Notes: generated by a model from the sequence alone, not told the origin. A stretch of 64,000 nt of DNA from Castor canadensis (GCF_047511655.1 NC_133405.1:93781598-93845597); one strand, 5' to 3'; positions 22,171 to 34,025 are shown, numbered from the stretch's first letter. Translations and numbers: made by a program.

Positions 22171-22859
22171 TGTAAGTGGAAACTCTAGAAAACACTTGGG
22201 TAGAAATGGCCCAGGTAAATATGGCAATGAGTGCCAACAGTTTTTGGCTGCGATTAATCTTCCCCTGGAATCACTTTCTTCAAGTCTGCTCCTCACATGG
22301 GCTCCCCAAGTTGATGTCCCCCAAGCACCCCATATTCCTGTCTCTTAACTCACTGTCCCAGAACTCACTGACCAAGGCCTCGTCTGGAGCTTCCCCTGAG
22401 GTCCTGTGCTTCCTGCTGTACCAGGGGGCCAAAGAGTTCTGTTACCAGTCTCTCTTCTGGCTCTGCAGAGGGTTGTAGCCAGTCACCTGACTCCTCACAG
22501 GACACCCAAAGCCACTGCCACTCCCTGCCTTGCCCCCGACATGCTCTCCTAACGGCTCTGTGGCAAAAGCTCAGCTTCAAGAATACACCCCAGAAAGCTT
22601 GCATTGAGGTTGTAAAAGGGGAGGAGCATATATTACTGCTCCCTTTGGCACAGGCTGCAGTACAGACTTAATGGTAATAGCCAGAGCAGCCAGTTTGGCC
22701 CCAAGATGGAAGCTGTATGTAGAGGAAAGCCGAGCAAGAAGACAGTGTGGTGCCACTATACAAGACACGGGCTGCTTACATTTGCACACTTGTATCTAAG
22801 GGAGGAATAAATCTCTGTTCAGGCTCCTCTTGTTTCTAGCAGTGACTCATGAGCACATT

Positions 22860-22980
22860 TGCCTGTTGTCCTCCCCACCAGATTAGAGGCCTCTGGGTCT
22901 GAACTAACTAGTGTTCTCCCTGCTTCAAAGGGGCCAGACACATAGTGAGCTTTTGTCAAATGAATGCATGAATAATACTT
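22860..22980 (+). mobile_element. L2 3' end
   Basis: 'gccagacacatagtgagctt' followed by 'gtcaaatgaatgcatgaat' is the characteristic L2 terminus. Confidence 0.7.
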
Positions 22981-23154
22981 AGAAAGGAGACGTGGATCAC
23001 TAGAAAATACTCTGTAGACACGTTATCTCTAGGAAAGTAAACTGTATTTCCAGAGGATTCCATATGATGGCCAGGGACGGATAATTGGAGTTTTTCAGAG
23101 AAAAGGATGATCGCAATTGTTAGGGTGAGGCATTGGTACCAATTACTACTGGCA

Positions 23155-23260
23155 TATCTTTCTTTAAATCTAGATTCTATATGTGGGAGAAAACACATAG
23201 TACTTTTATTTCTGAGTCTGCCTTATGTTTTTAACATGGCGTTCTCCAATTCCACCCTTC
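23155..23260 (-). mobile_element. Old L1 ORF2 C-terminal fragment
   Basis: 'ctagattctatatgtgggag', 'tctgagtctgccttatg' and 'ggcgttctccaattccaccc' match the complement of the ORF2 end. Confidence 0.6.
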
Positions 23261-23699
23261 TCCCTTTACAGTTTTCTAGCTATTGGACACCCCACCCCAC
23301 CCTTGATGAACCCTTCCTCACTGGGGTTATGAATTATCACCCTTACATTATTTAGAAATCACAAAATCAAACGCTGGAGAGGAGTCATAGAAACTGGAGG
23401 TCGCATATATTGATGGCAGCGTGTAAAGTGGAACAGCCGAGGAAATGAGGAAATACGTTGGTCCTTCCCCTGGTCACCAGGGACAAGCTTGAGTGATGCT
23501 AAGTGTTTCTGCTTTGGTTAGGAGACCTATGGATCTCACCAGTGAAGTGCAAATGTGGGTAGGAGTTGTAGATTCTGGTTGCTGAGTTTCTAGATATGCA
23601 GCAATGGGCCAGGAGCCCTCTTTTCTCCCAGTGCTCACACCTACATAAGACAGGGATCTTGTCTCAGTGTCCAATGTTCCAAGACTGTGGGGCAGGCAG

Positions 23700-24065
23700 T
23701 GGAAACTTCTTCACATGCAGTCACTGCCAGGTCCTAGAAACACAGGGCTCAGTGGGGACTATTCCCAGCTTTGGCTGCACAGGTCCCTCGGCTGTGGGGT
23801 ACAGCTGAAGATCTCCCTTAAATTGAGCCAGGAAAGTGAAGTCACTGGCAGGTTCCAGAGCCACAAAGCTGTTCATATTCTATGTCCAGCTCTAGACACA
23901 CAGGTCTAGAGCATGTGAGTGGATGTGGGGGATGTCCCAGAGATCTCACTGGGAAAGTGCAGACACTGGTGGGTCACTGGACACCAGAGCTTGCAGTGGA
24001 CTTTTGCCAGCTCTGACAGGTCCTGAGGCTCATAGGTAGACAGAGTAGCTCTCCTGAAGGTGGTG
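23700..24065. repeat. Degenerate about 120-bp tandem array
   Basis: The phrase 'ccagctntgg-cacaggtcc' recurs near 23767, 23887 and 24009, and 'gtcactggcaggttcc' variants recur near 23717, 23838 and 23957. Offsets are therefore 119-122 bp in both series. At least three units are visible and a weaker one may precede them (23530-23690). No gene or known repeat family recognised. Confidence 0.65.
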
Positions 24066-24469
24066 TCAGGAAATGCAGGCTAAATGCAACCACCAATTTC
24101 AAAAGGAAGCACCTTCTATTTTCCTCTGAAGTGTAGAACTCACATTTCAATGCATAAAGTTTATAGGAGATTTGTGTCAAAAGTTACTCTCCTGGGCCCA
24201 AACTGATACCCAGTGTAGAGGAAAGGCTTCTGGGGCTTGCAGATAGGAGGATACAGGGCAGGGCCTTCTGATACTCAGAGGAGTAAGCTCAGACAATAGG
24301 GCCTTTCTTAATAGGGCTCTCAGTTACAGCACCATATGAATACACTGGTATCAGCTGGTATGAATACAGCTGGTACATCTCTGGTACCAGCTCACTCTTC
24401 AAATCACAGTTCTCTTGTCTGTTTAGGCTATACGTTCACAAGTTCTTACAGACATGTGAACTTAGGTCC

Positions 24470-25110
24470 ACAAAAACAGCTTTCTTCACAACAGCTTTGT
24501 GTGTAAGAGCCAAATTCTGGAGACCAAAATGTCCATCAATAGGTGAATAGGTAAAGAAATGATGGGTGCACCCAAAACCATGGGATGATAACATAGCAAT
24601 AAATAGGATTGAATATTTTCTCTTTTGTATGGTGCTGAGGATTGAGCCTAGGGCCTCACACATGCTAGGCTTGCACTCTACCACTGAACTGTATCCCCAA
24701 GGAATAGACTTATGATGCACACAATGAATTGTATCAAACTAAGGCCAATGGAAAAGGCCAGCCCCCACAGGTCACCATTTTGCATGATTCTGTTTTGCAG
24801 AAATTAAACAATTAGAGAAATGGAGAATAATTTATGTTTGCCCCAGCATAGGGTTTGAGGCTGGCTGTGACTACAAAGGTAGCGTGTGATGGAACAGTTT
24901 TGAAACTTCATTGCAGTGGTGGTTACAAAAATCTACACATATGATGAAGTGACATAGATCTATCCAGCCCATTGTACCATTATCAATGTCCATGTTTTGA
25001 TATTGTATACTAGATATGTACGACGTAAGTATTGTGTGAAGGGTGCTCTATATTCACAGCTTCCTCTGCATCTATGACGATTTCAAAGTAAAAAAGTGAA
25101 ACACACATAC
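24470..25110 (+). mobile_element. Old L1M-type 3' end
   Basis: 'caaaatgtccatcaataggtg', 'catagcaataaataggattg' and a 3' UTR part with 'gtggtggttacaaaaatcta' up to a terminal 'aaagtaaaaaagtgaaa' follow the order of an L1M 3' end. It is split by an ID SINE. Confidence 0.75.
24622..24703 (-). mobile_element. ID-type SINE nested in old L1
   Basis: Antisense ID: 'ggtgctgaggattgagccta', 'catgctaggcttgcactcta', 'gaactgtatccccaagg'. Confidence 0.85.
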
Positions 25111-25414
25111 ACACACAATCTGACCTAGTGCTTCTCTGAGCTGCAATGAAAAGGAAAGTAAGCATTCTGCAAACAGCCAGGTACAAACACTAGGTACATG
25201 TGCTACACTTTATTGGTGACAAGGTGACGGAGGAAAAGCTCAAACCTAGGGAAAGATTGCTATATTTCTGGAACTAGATTGGATTGCCAGTTGACTGGAT
25301 TCTTTGTCATCAGGCTGGAAGCTCTTCCTCCTCACCAGGTTCCCAAAATGAGCTGGAGATTTTCACATCATGACATTACCTGTTCTGATCTTCCTTCTTC
25401 TGAGGATGACAATC

Positions 25415-25789
25415 TCAGAGGTATTCTGTCCATTCTTGCATGAGACTCTGAAACATCCTCTTGTGTTTTTGCTGCCACAGCTTCCTTCTCTTCAGTCTTT
25501 CCACCATCCTTTCTTGCACAAGAAGGGCCTGGGTGGTACCAGAGTTCAGTGTCAAGTTATTGAGGTCTTGTGTTAGCTTATCCCAGGAAGAAGAATGAGA
25601 GGTTGCTTTCTTCCTAGTTGAGATCCCGGGAATACTCCCCATATATTTCTGGCAGTAGCAGCATTCACATTTGAATCTCTTCTTATCTGTATCACAGGGG
25701 GAAGAGTATTTTGCTCTTTTGGCAACCTGATAAGGTACAGAGGCCTTGAATAATTTGTGTCTCCTGTGTTCCACTGACTTTGTTTTCAT
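25415..25789 (-). CDS. Unrecognised 124-codon cysteine-containing ORF
   Basis: I do not recognise this protein. The frame opens with MKTKSVEHRRHKLFK, is basic, and has a compact FKCECCYCQKYMG cluster at about residues 39-51 that could bind zinc. A serine/threonine-rich stretch (about 58-68) is followed by a helix-prone C-terminus with LLVQERMVERLKRRKLWQQK (about 89-108) and a final MQEWTEYL. This looks more protein-like than the other frames in the unique regions, which are mostly hydrophobic or low-complexity. The frame extends about nine codons upstream of this ATG to a stop. No poly(A) tract follows, so a simple processed pseudogene is not shown. An 'acag-gtaatg' donor-like site lies shortly past the stop. 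It could be an exon, a decayed gene piece or chance. Confidence 0.25.
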   Translation of the reverse strand: MKTKSVEHRRHKLFKASVPYQVAKRAKYSSPCDTDKKRFKCECCYCQKYMGSIPGISTRKKATSHSSSWDKLTQDLNNLTLNSGTTQALLVQERMVERLKRRKLWQQKHKRMFQSLMQEWTEYL

Positions 25790-26384
25790 TCGAGCTGATC
25801 TTGAACTCTCCCATTGCTATTCTTCTTCCATCATCTCAAAGAAGAAAGCATATATTAGAAACACAAAGAGTCTAGTGAAAACATGTCATGTCTTCTACAT
25901 TCCTGAAGCACCTACTATACACGGCTACACACATTTAAGGAAGAGCCCCTTGTGATTTCAGCAACTGTAATCTGTACTTCTAATTAATTAGTTTAGTCAT
26001 TTCTTTAGATTGGCACTAAAATAAGCAAAGACGTGGTCAGCACATTTGGAATAGTGGCTAAAACCCCATCTGCTCCCTGCTGAATTTCACATACTACAGG
26101 AATCCCCAGGATAGCAATCTTCAGGTAGAGAACACAGAATGTCAGATCTTAATGTGCAAGTATTCATTCCTCTGAACGACCAACTCATGACCTGTGGAGG
26201 CATTTAAAATACTATGGAAAAGGGAAGTGAACCTAAGGAGAAGGTCATTGGCCACATGTTTAGTTTTGAAGGTCATTTCCCATGTCTTCCAACCTCCAAT
26301 CTCAAACACTTGCAGAGTGTGTGTGTTGTAACTCTCCTTTGTCAGGTAATACAGAAACACGGATATGGGACAGATACCAGCTGT

Positions 26385-26545
26385 TGAGTCTTTCCTCTGG
26401 GCCAGGTACTGAGAGTTAGGTGCTTTGTATCCATTAGCCCATCAACACTGCCCCCAAACTTTTAAAATCGTTAAGGTCCTCATCACCTTGCAAATGTTAA
26501 AACAGACTTAATGGCAGACCAGTTCCAGAATTCACATATATTTTT
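26385..26545 (-). mobile_element. MIR-like fragment
   Basis: 'ccaggtactgagagttaggt', then 'tgtatccattagcccatcaa', follow the MIR layout in weak form. Confidence 0.4.
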
Positions 26546-27574
26546 CACCAGAGCACATGTCAATAAACATTGTGAATGCAAGAATGGAGGAGGCTGAGAA
26601 TGGAGAGTTAACAAGGGTCAGATCAAGGAGAGCATTGAGTGATGTTGCAAGAGCAGCAACAAAGACTCAGACCATCTTACATAGCTGGAACATTTAAGAT
26701 CCCGCAAGTAGCTTCACTCTTTCAGGAGACCGACTGGAGTTGAGCTCAACCAATGCATGTACTGTACAAGTTTATATATCTATAATTCCTAAATATGAAC
26801 ACATACGTTGGAGGTGGGGTGTTCAGTATCCCGGTGAAGGGGTTTACACATAGGAGAAAAGCTGAGAACCGTGTAACAGAGGAATAAGGGGCTCCTGGTA
26901 AGACCCTTTACCTCAAGACACTTTACTTCTCTGAACCTGTTTCCTACCTGTAAGTAACGGATGATCAATCCCACCATTGCTGAGTAGGTTTATATGAATA
27001 ATAGTACAGGACATATCCACTACAGGATTTTTAGAGATAGTAGCAGTTTCCCTTTGAAAACTGATGCCAAAGAAATAACTGGACAAGTGTAAGTAGATTT
27101 ATGATCAAAGATGTTCATGCTGCCATTATTGGTACTACTGGAAAATTGAAAGAAATGAACACAAATTGGTGTTTGCTTGAAAGAACGAGGCTTCACACTT
27201 GTGGTGGAATGCTATTAATTTAAACCTCTGAGTATGCTTTCAAATTTTCAGATCAAACCCAGTAAATGCTGTCTGGCTGCTGAATAAAAATGGTTGAAAT
27301 GATCACCAGTGTTGTCTTGACTCCCAGGATATCACCCATCCTATTCTATCCTTCTCAGAATGCCCTCCAACAACCGCCACCCCTCCCCCAGAAAAGCACC
27401 ACCTATCTATCCAAACCTAAGGGCTCAAGTCATGTGGCACTTCCTGTGTTTAGCTTTTCCAGGATCTACTAAATGTCATTCCCTACCTTATAGATGGTGC
27501 TTACAATCCTGTTGTAGATGCTTGCACAGCTATCTTCTCACTAGGTCAAAATACCCTTTGCCTTTTGATTGATT

Positions 27575-27965
27575 ATCCTGACACAGACCCCAGGCATGCT
27601 CCCACCTCACCTTTGCTTGCCCCAGGTTTTCCTACTCTTCTTCCAGACACCCCTGCACCTTTATCTTTATCTTCAAGTATCTGCTCACTTATCACCTTCT
27701 TGTTATGGCCAGCCTGGAATACCCCATTTAAAACAGCATGCCTATCCATCAGCACTGCTAATCCCTTGCTCTTGCTCTACTTCTCCACCAGCACATATTG
27801 CCTTCTACTGTACCATATATTATTTTTATTTATTATATTTGGTATTTGTTGCTGTCATCCCCCACTAGGGCAGACATTTTAGACAGCTTGGTTGCCTGGA
27901 GCTACTTAGCTCCTAAGACACTGCCTGCTGTGTAGATGGCCCTCAATGTTTGTACCTAGAGGGAG
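27575..27965 (+). mobile_element. L2 fragment
   Basis: A pyrimidine-rich body with 'tcccccactagggcagacat', 'ctgtgtagatggccctcaat' and 'gtttgtacc' follows L2 3' architecture. The 99-105 codon frames here are repeat-derived. Confidence 0.65.
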
Positions 27966-28479
27966 TAAAGTACTTGGCACAAAGGAAAACCTCCATGATT
28001 CAGAGACTTCATTATAGCTGATCTCCTGATTAAATGATGATGAGGGAGCAGTGCAAAGTGTTGAATGCCAGAGGGAGGAAACTACCTGGATGTGATCACC
28101 ACCACCACCTACTTGTTTATACCAGAGTCCTGGCAGTTGTTTTCAGTGGAGTAGGTGCTTCTCATTCTCCAGATAGTTGTATCAGTCAGGCCATCCACAC
28201 CACTCCCGTCTTGGATAGGAACCCTTAGGCAGAAATCAGAAGCTGGATTCTTTTGTTGCTTCCTCCACAATCTCATGACAAGCCTCAGATTTACTTTTTA
28301 AGTTCTTCAAATTCTCAGTCACTCTATGTTCACTTGGAAATACTACAACATAGATATCCTGCAAAACATGAATGTTTGTATTGAAATCATTCTTTCTCTT
28401 CTACTAAAGAATGAGCAAGAATTATGACAATGACTAATATTTCCAAAATCCTAGTGTGCTAAACATGTCAAATTATCAT

Positions 28480-28622
28480 AAAACCTGCTAAGCTCATTGC
28501 AGAGAGGAGGAAAGGAAAGCTCAGCAAGAAATAGTGACAGACCTATGGTTATAGAGTCAGTTAATGGGAGAACACTTGACTGGAATCATGGGATGTCTGG
28601 CTCCCAGACTGCGAACTTCCCA
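28480..28622 (-). mobile_element. MIR SINE
   Basis: Complement wording 'gacctatggttatagagtca', 'tgggagaacacttgactgga' and 'gatgtctggctcccagactg' matches the antisense MIR core. Confidence 0.65.
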
Positions 28623-28940
28623 TCACACATTTCCACATAAATATTGACATTGATGGGGAAAACTGTACCATAGTGAAGGGTCAACTACTGAGGTGGGGTA
28701 ACTAGGTAGACATAATAATGGGCCAGTTCTCTATAATTCGGCAGCTTGACAACTTACAGCAAGAACACTTAAGTTTTCCTAGAGGGAACATGTGGGTGGC
28801 TGGTTGAAATTTTTCTGGCTGGACCAAGATCGAATTCTGGCTCAGAAAATGGTGTTTAAAAGTAGAAAATGGTGCTTAAAAAGAGAATGCATGCATGTAA
28901 AATATTTTGTTTTCATTGAATGACTTTTAGGAATGTTTTA

Positions 28941-29434
28941 TTTTTATTTATTTATGTACTTTAAAAAATTATTGTGCTGGGGGGATACATTGTAGCATTT
29001 ACAAAGGCTCTTACAATGTATCAAATATATCATACTTGAATTCACCCCTCTTCCCCTGATTCCTGAAACAGTTTCAGCAGGTATCATTTTTGCATTTACA
29101 TACATGTGTATACATTATTTTCACCATATTCATCCTCCTACCATCTTTCTCTGCCACCTCCCCCTTCCTACCAGTGCCAACCTTCCCCACCCCAGGCAGA
29201 ACCTGTTTTACCTTCCTGCTCTGATTTTGTAGAAGAAAAACCATAAAAGATAATAAGGTAAACATGGCGCTTTTGCTAGTTTGAGATACAGATAACTACG
29301 CAGAGAGATTACTTCTGTTGCTTCCATAAACATGTGTATTACAACCCCAACTGGTTCATCTCTACCAGTCCTCTTCACTCCTCTCTAGTCCCCTTCTCAC
29401 GGTGGCCCCGGCCAGTTTAACATTTCTACATTCA
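28941..29434 (-). mobile_element. 5'-truncated L1 3' UTR insertion
   Basis: The plus strand shows T-rich tail complement, then 'attgtgctggggggataca', a pyrimidine-rich segment and 'gcagagagattacttctgtt', the same family as 1.2-1.7 kb and 18.9 kb. Possible target duplications are tttaggaatgtttta (28926-28940) and tttaggattatttta (29435-29449), 13 of 15 identical. Confidence 0.8.
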
Positions 29435-29839
29435 TTTAGGATTATTTTAAAAGTAGAATTTTTGCAGCATCACAAAAACCTATAAAATATTGCAAATGCT
29501 TATAAAACAGAATATTGAGATTCATAAAATTATAAAGAGAAGAAAAGAAATAAACAATAGGTAGCCATGTTTCTTTCAACCTTTTTTCTGACTGTGTGTG
29601 AGGATGTGGCTACATGGTTAATTTATACCACTAAGGTCATGTCTTCTACATAGTTTTATGTAGGGAACATGTATACAATTATTTATTGTCATTCTATCCA
29701 TCAAGGTAATTATTTAGAATATATAGTATGCAACCGAAACAAGCAAAACAAGAATTGTTTGGAAGAACATATAAGTAACAGGGTAAACCCTGAGTGAATA
29801 TTAAGTTACTAGAAGTAATGACTGTGTTACTGGATGACC

Positions 29840-29895
29840 TATGGCCTCCTACATAGCTGGGACCACAGGCATGTGCAACCACACCTGATTTATTG
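29840..29895 (-). mobile_element. B1 SINE fragment
   Basis: 'cctacatagctgggaccacaggcatgtgcaaccacacctg' is antisense B1 left-end sequence (given here as one 40-base landmark at 29847-29888; core 'gggaccacaggcatgtgc'). Confidence 0.7.
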
Positions 29896-30840
29896 GTTGA
29901 GATGGAGTAGAGGTTGACAACATTGCAGAAGGAGTGAGATGGTCTAAGGATGCTATGAACCAAAAAGTTATTTTCTATGATGCTCAAAGAAGAACTATTT
30001 AATCACCTCTGACTTAAACTTAAAAAGATTATGTTACTTTGAAGCTCACCCTACAGACCAATTGAAATTTAATTGGAGTGTTAAGGGATTTTAGTCAGTA
30101 TAGTTGTTTTCCTGGGATAGGCAAGAGAAAAAGTGGGAAGATCTCTTTTAAGGATCTCTTAATGGAAAACCTGAAAGACTTGGGAAAAGGGAATGATAGG
30201 CCTCTTTTGAGCACTCTAGTAAAAGATTTTGATGAATTGAGAGACTCAAGTTTCTTTACAGGATGGTGGGCATGGTAGCTTTGGTGAGGAGCATGACATC
30301 ACCCTATGACCCCCCAGGCCTCAGTCACATCACAGGTCTCCTCACCATATAAAGCAGTGACCTAGACCCAGTGATTGGTGCCCTTCCATGAGTGGCTCAT
30401 CAGGAACAGGTCTCATGAACCTTGGCCCTAAGTACCTCAGCAAGGGAAGACTGAGTATGGTGGTTGTGGTAGTGGTGGTGGCTGTGTGTACGTGGTGAGG
30501 GGATAAATGGTATTATAGTATGTGAGGCAGAGAATATTGTAGGCCAGACCTCCAGTGTAATGGTAGACACAACCAGGTTTCCAAAGCAGAACATCCATAA
30601 TTCTCACATATAACACAATGGTATTCAAATGTTAAATGACTCCATTTCCCAAACTGGAAATATGATTACAAGAGAGACTTACCAAGATGGAAAATTGCTA
30701 ATAGACCCCAGAACACTGAGCTCTCACAAGCCTGAAAGAAAACTTCAGGTGGGGGAATCTGGCTACTCTGCCAAATAGGATATTATCAATATGTAGGTAG
30801 ATCAAATCTACAATGACCAAACTTTAAATTACCTTTTATA
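29896..30840. other. No recognised feature
   Basis: Unique-looking sequence. A CpG-poor, GC-moderate block at 30290-30420 and short frames of at most 66 codons show no known motif. Confidence 0.4.
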
Positions 30841-30962
30841 GTGCAAAACAGCTCCACACACATGGGTGCCGTGGCTGCCATACTGCTGTGCCACCGGGGA
30901 GCACTTTATTTCTTTCTTTTCTCTCTTTCTGAAGAGCAAAAAAAAAAAAAAAAAAAAAAAAA
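30841..30962 (+). repeat. 27-A homopolymer preceded by short GC-rich block
   Basis: About 95 bp of mixed sequence with CpG ('gggtgccgtggctgccat', 'tgccaccggggagcac') run into an uninterrupted stretch of A (about 30937-30962). This looks like the 3' end and tail of a retroposed RNA. The source is not recognised. Confidence 0.4.
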
Positions 30963-31119
30963 CCAATGAAAAGGATTGCAGACTGAATTCTGAAAGTGCC
31001 TGGGTTGTCATGGACCCTAGAGAGAAGGATCAAGAATTGAGGACATGGAACCTCCGACTGCTGCTTGTGATGGTGATCTGCTAACCTCTGATAAAACTAA
31101 GAGATGCATATAACCCATT

Positions 31120-32068
31120 CAGGTGAGCTTGCTGCATCTTCTGTCCTGGAGGAAACAGCATAGTTCGGATCAACTTGTGGGCATTGATTGCACCCCTCCT
31201 AGACAAAGCTGTTGGCCTAATAAATGGATGAAATGTCCGACCCTGCCTAGTAGGAGTAGAGGTGGCTCAGTCCAAGCAGGGGCTAATTGAGCCTGTGTGT
31301 GGGAATGGGCAGCTCAGCTCAGCCTAAGGGAAAAAAAAATCACACACCTCAGAGAAGTTAGTAGCAAGTTGAAAGGTACTGCCTTCCCAGAGAAGAGCTA
31401 TTGGACCAAAGAGCTCAAGCTACAGCTCCCAGGTTTGCCCAGAAGGTGGGAGGGCCCGGTCACTGTTCACACATCAGCTCCTCAGGTGGGAGGAGGAGTG
31501 TTGGGAACCTGCATATCCAAGAAGCTGAACCCGACTGCCTTCCCCCCAAGAGGTACCTGTGCTCAAACATCTTGAGTGGAACCCCATCCAAACCTGTTCG
31601 GTAGAGATGGGCACCACCAATTGCCACCCAGCCTAGTGAATATATCCTAAGGAGGGGCAGGGGCCAAGAGAAAGCCCCTGTCTAAAGGGATAGCACCTGG
31701 AATGAAAGCGGCAGTGTAAAATCTGAGGATTAGAAATCAGAGGGGAGCACCCAGTGTACTCACTGAACACAGAGGAAAACCACTCCTCTCGATAACAAGG
31801 AAGGAATTTATTTGTACCAGTGGGAGGGGTGAGGATATGAGGAAAGGGTGAAGGAGGGAGGATGTGGTGGAACTACTATGTACTCATGTATGAAAACGGA
31901 AAATGAGACCTGCTGAAACTGTTCTAAGAAGGGGGAAGGGGGAATAAAGGAGAATGATGGAGGGGGTGAATCTAAGATCTATTGTAAGCACTTTTGTAAA
32001 TGTCACAATGTATCTCCAGCACAATAATAATATGCTAATAAAAACAAAAATTAAAAGGAAAAAAAAGA
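31120..32068 (+). mobile_element. L1 3' end preceded by non-ORF sequence
   Basis: 31795-32068 is an L1 3' UTR in plus orientation of the older family: 'gagacctgctgaaactgtt', a G-rich 'agaagggggaagggggaata', 'gtcacaatgtatctccagca', 'aataatatgctaataaaaac'. The preceding about 670 bp (31120-31790) is GC-richer, contains no ORF2 sequence, and joins directly to the 3' UTR. It could be another ORF-less composite like 1213-3110, or host sequence next to a 5'-truncated L1. Confidence 0.55.
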
Positions 32069-32174
32069 AGTATGATTACAACATTCGTGTTTCAAAGTAT
32101 GCAGGGAATAACAGCCTACCGTGTTAGGGTGGGGTTTTGCACTTATCTGTTTATTTGTCTATTTATTCATTCAT

Positions 32175-32345
32175 TTTTATGGTGCTTGACATGGAGCCCT
32201 GAGCCTTGTGCATGCTAAGCATGTGCTATAACCACTGCACCACATCCCAGCTGTCTAACCACTGAGTTACACCCCTAGCCATTGTTTTTTTTTAAAGAAC
32301 AATTAAGTTTTCCTAGCATGTACAGGTTCAAACCTCATTACCACC
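32175..32345 (-). mobile_element. ID-type SINE pieces
   Basis: Antisense ID unit 'gagccttgtgcatgctaagc' with a doubled box-A side ('ccaccacatcccagc'-like, then 'gagttacacccctagcc'). A sense ID scrap follows ('cctagcatgtacaggttcaa', 32310-32345). Confidence 0.6.
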
Positions 32346-32895
32346 CCCAAAACTTAATAAGAATCAAACAATTCTCAAGGTCATAGATTTGTACCATCTG
32401 CATGTGACAAAAGTTAGGTGTAAACATAACAATAATTGTTATGAGCACAATTATTTTGAGCACCAGTCTCTGTACCAGTGTCAAAAAGAGATAGGGAGAG
32501 AAAAAGTTGGTTTCACAGTGGAAGTTTCATAGGATTAGAAGGAAAGGAAAGTTATGAAAACCTCTAACAACATGCTCACTCCTGAGCCAAGCAATTTGTC
32601 TCCTCCAATTGTCACAATATTGCACAGAAGTGGGTGAATATTTGATTCATCTCTTGTCAGCAAACCCTTGAGACCTGGGACAGGAAGGTGACAATCAGGG
32701 GCTAATTCTCACAACTGTGTGACTAAGAAAGGTGGGGATGTGGCCTAACACAATTGAGGAAAAACACACAGCATTCAAGCTGCCAGCCAAAGCCAACTTG
32801 AGACAGTTAATGAGGAACTAGGATCCCATGAGGTACCGGCTGACAGGGTGAAGGAATGGGGAATGATGTAGGATAGCAGGGAAGGATAAGGCTGA

Positions 32896-33579
32896 CAAGA
32901 CATGGAAACAGCCAAGATGCCCCACTACAGATGAATGGATTAAGAAAATGTAGTATTTATACATAATGGAATTTTATGCAGCCATGAAGAAGAATGAAAT
33001 CTTATCATTTGCAAGTAAATGTATGGAACTGGAGAACATCATTCTGAGTGAGGTTAGCCTGGCCCAAAAGACCAAAAATTGTATGTTCCCCCTCATACGC
33101 AGATATTAGACCAAGGGTAAACACAACATGGGGATTGGACTTTGATCACATGATAAAAGCTTTAGCACACAAGGGAGATATAAGGATAGGTAAGACACCT
33201 AAAAAACTAGATAGCATTTGTTGCCCTCAACGCAGAGAGACTAAAGCAGATACCTTAAAAGCAACTGAGGCCAATAGGAAAAGGGGACCAGGAACTAGAG
33301 AAAAGGTTAGATCAAGAAGAATTAACCTAGAAGGTAACACACATGCACAGGAAATCAATGCGAGTCAACTCCCTGTATAGCTATCCTTATCTGAACTAGA
33401 AAAAACCCTTGTTCCTCCCTATTATTGCTTATACTCTCACTTCAACAAAATTAGAGGTAAGGGCAAAATAGTTTCTGCCTGGTAGCGAGGGGGTATTGGG
33501 GGGTAAGGGAAGGGGCGGGGGGAGGGGCGGAGGAATGACCCAAACATTGTATGCACATATGAATAAAAGAAAAAAAAAA
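32896..33579 (+). mobile_element. 5'-truncated L1 (ORF2 end plus 3' UTR) with target duplication
   Basis: Begins in the ORF2 C-terminus ('agacatggaaacagccaag'), passes the ORF2 stop (about 33109) and has the full 3' UTR with G-rich tract (33487-33535) and A-rich tail. Flanks are gataaggctga (32885-32895) and gatgaggctga (33580-33590), 10 of 11 identical. The terminal ORF2 segment is altered by a few substitutions. The 110-codon frame at 33048-33380 is an artefact in the 3' UTR. Confidence 0.9.
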
Positions 33580-34025
33580 GATGAGGCTGAGCTCCACTAC
33601 TCAGTAGAAAATGTGAGGGTCGTTTCCCAAATGCATGGACTTTCTACTTACACCATGGCTTGAGCAATCATAACCACCACTCAGATTGTGTCCTCCTTGT
33701 CACCTCCATCTGTCCCTCATCTCCAGACTTGCTCTGTTCTCTGACCCCTGGAAGCTCTGTCTTAAATAACACTCCTAAGAGCTCTCTACCATATTGAAGG
33801 GAAGTGATAATTTTCCATTCCTGGCTGCAAGTTTTGTACACCCAATCCAGAGAGTGCACTGAATTCTGTCTTTTTCATTTATTACCTGGAAAAAGAACCC
33901 TGGGCATGCTTAGGGACAGATTATTTTATGTTGAAGGTTTTGAGGTGATATAAGCTTTATTTTCATTTCTTTCTATTTGCAGAACAACTAAGCAGGGCCA
34001 TTCACTTTTTTTTAAAAAAAAGTCT

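Noticed and set aside
27565-27882. Two overlapping hydrophobic frames (105 and 99 codons) as a membrane protein
   Set aside because: The pyrimidine-rich L2 repeat produces leucine- and serine-rich translations in two frames.
33048-33380. 110-codon ORF as a gene
   Set aside because: It lies in the L1 ORF2 end and 3' UTR in the wrong frame; the same frame recurs at 42077 and 62858 in other L1 copies.
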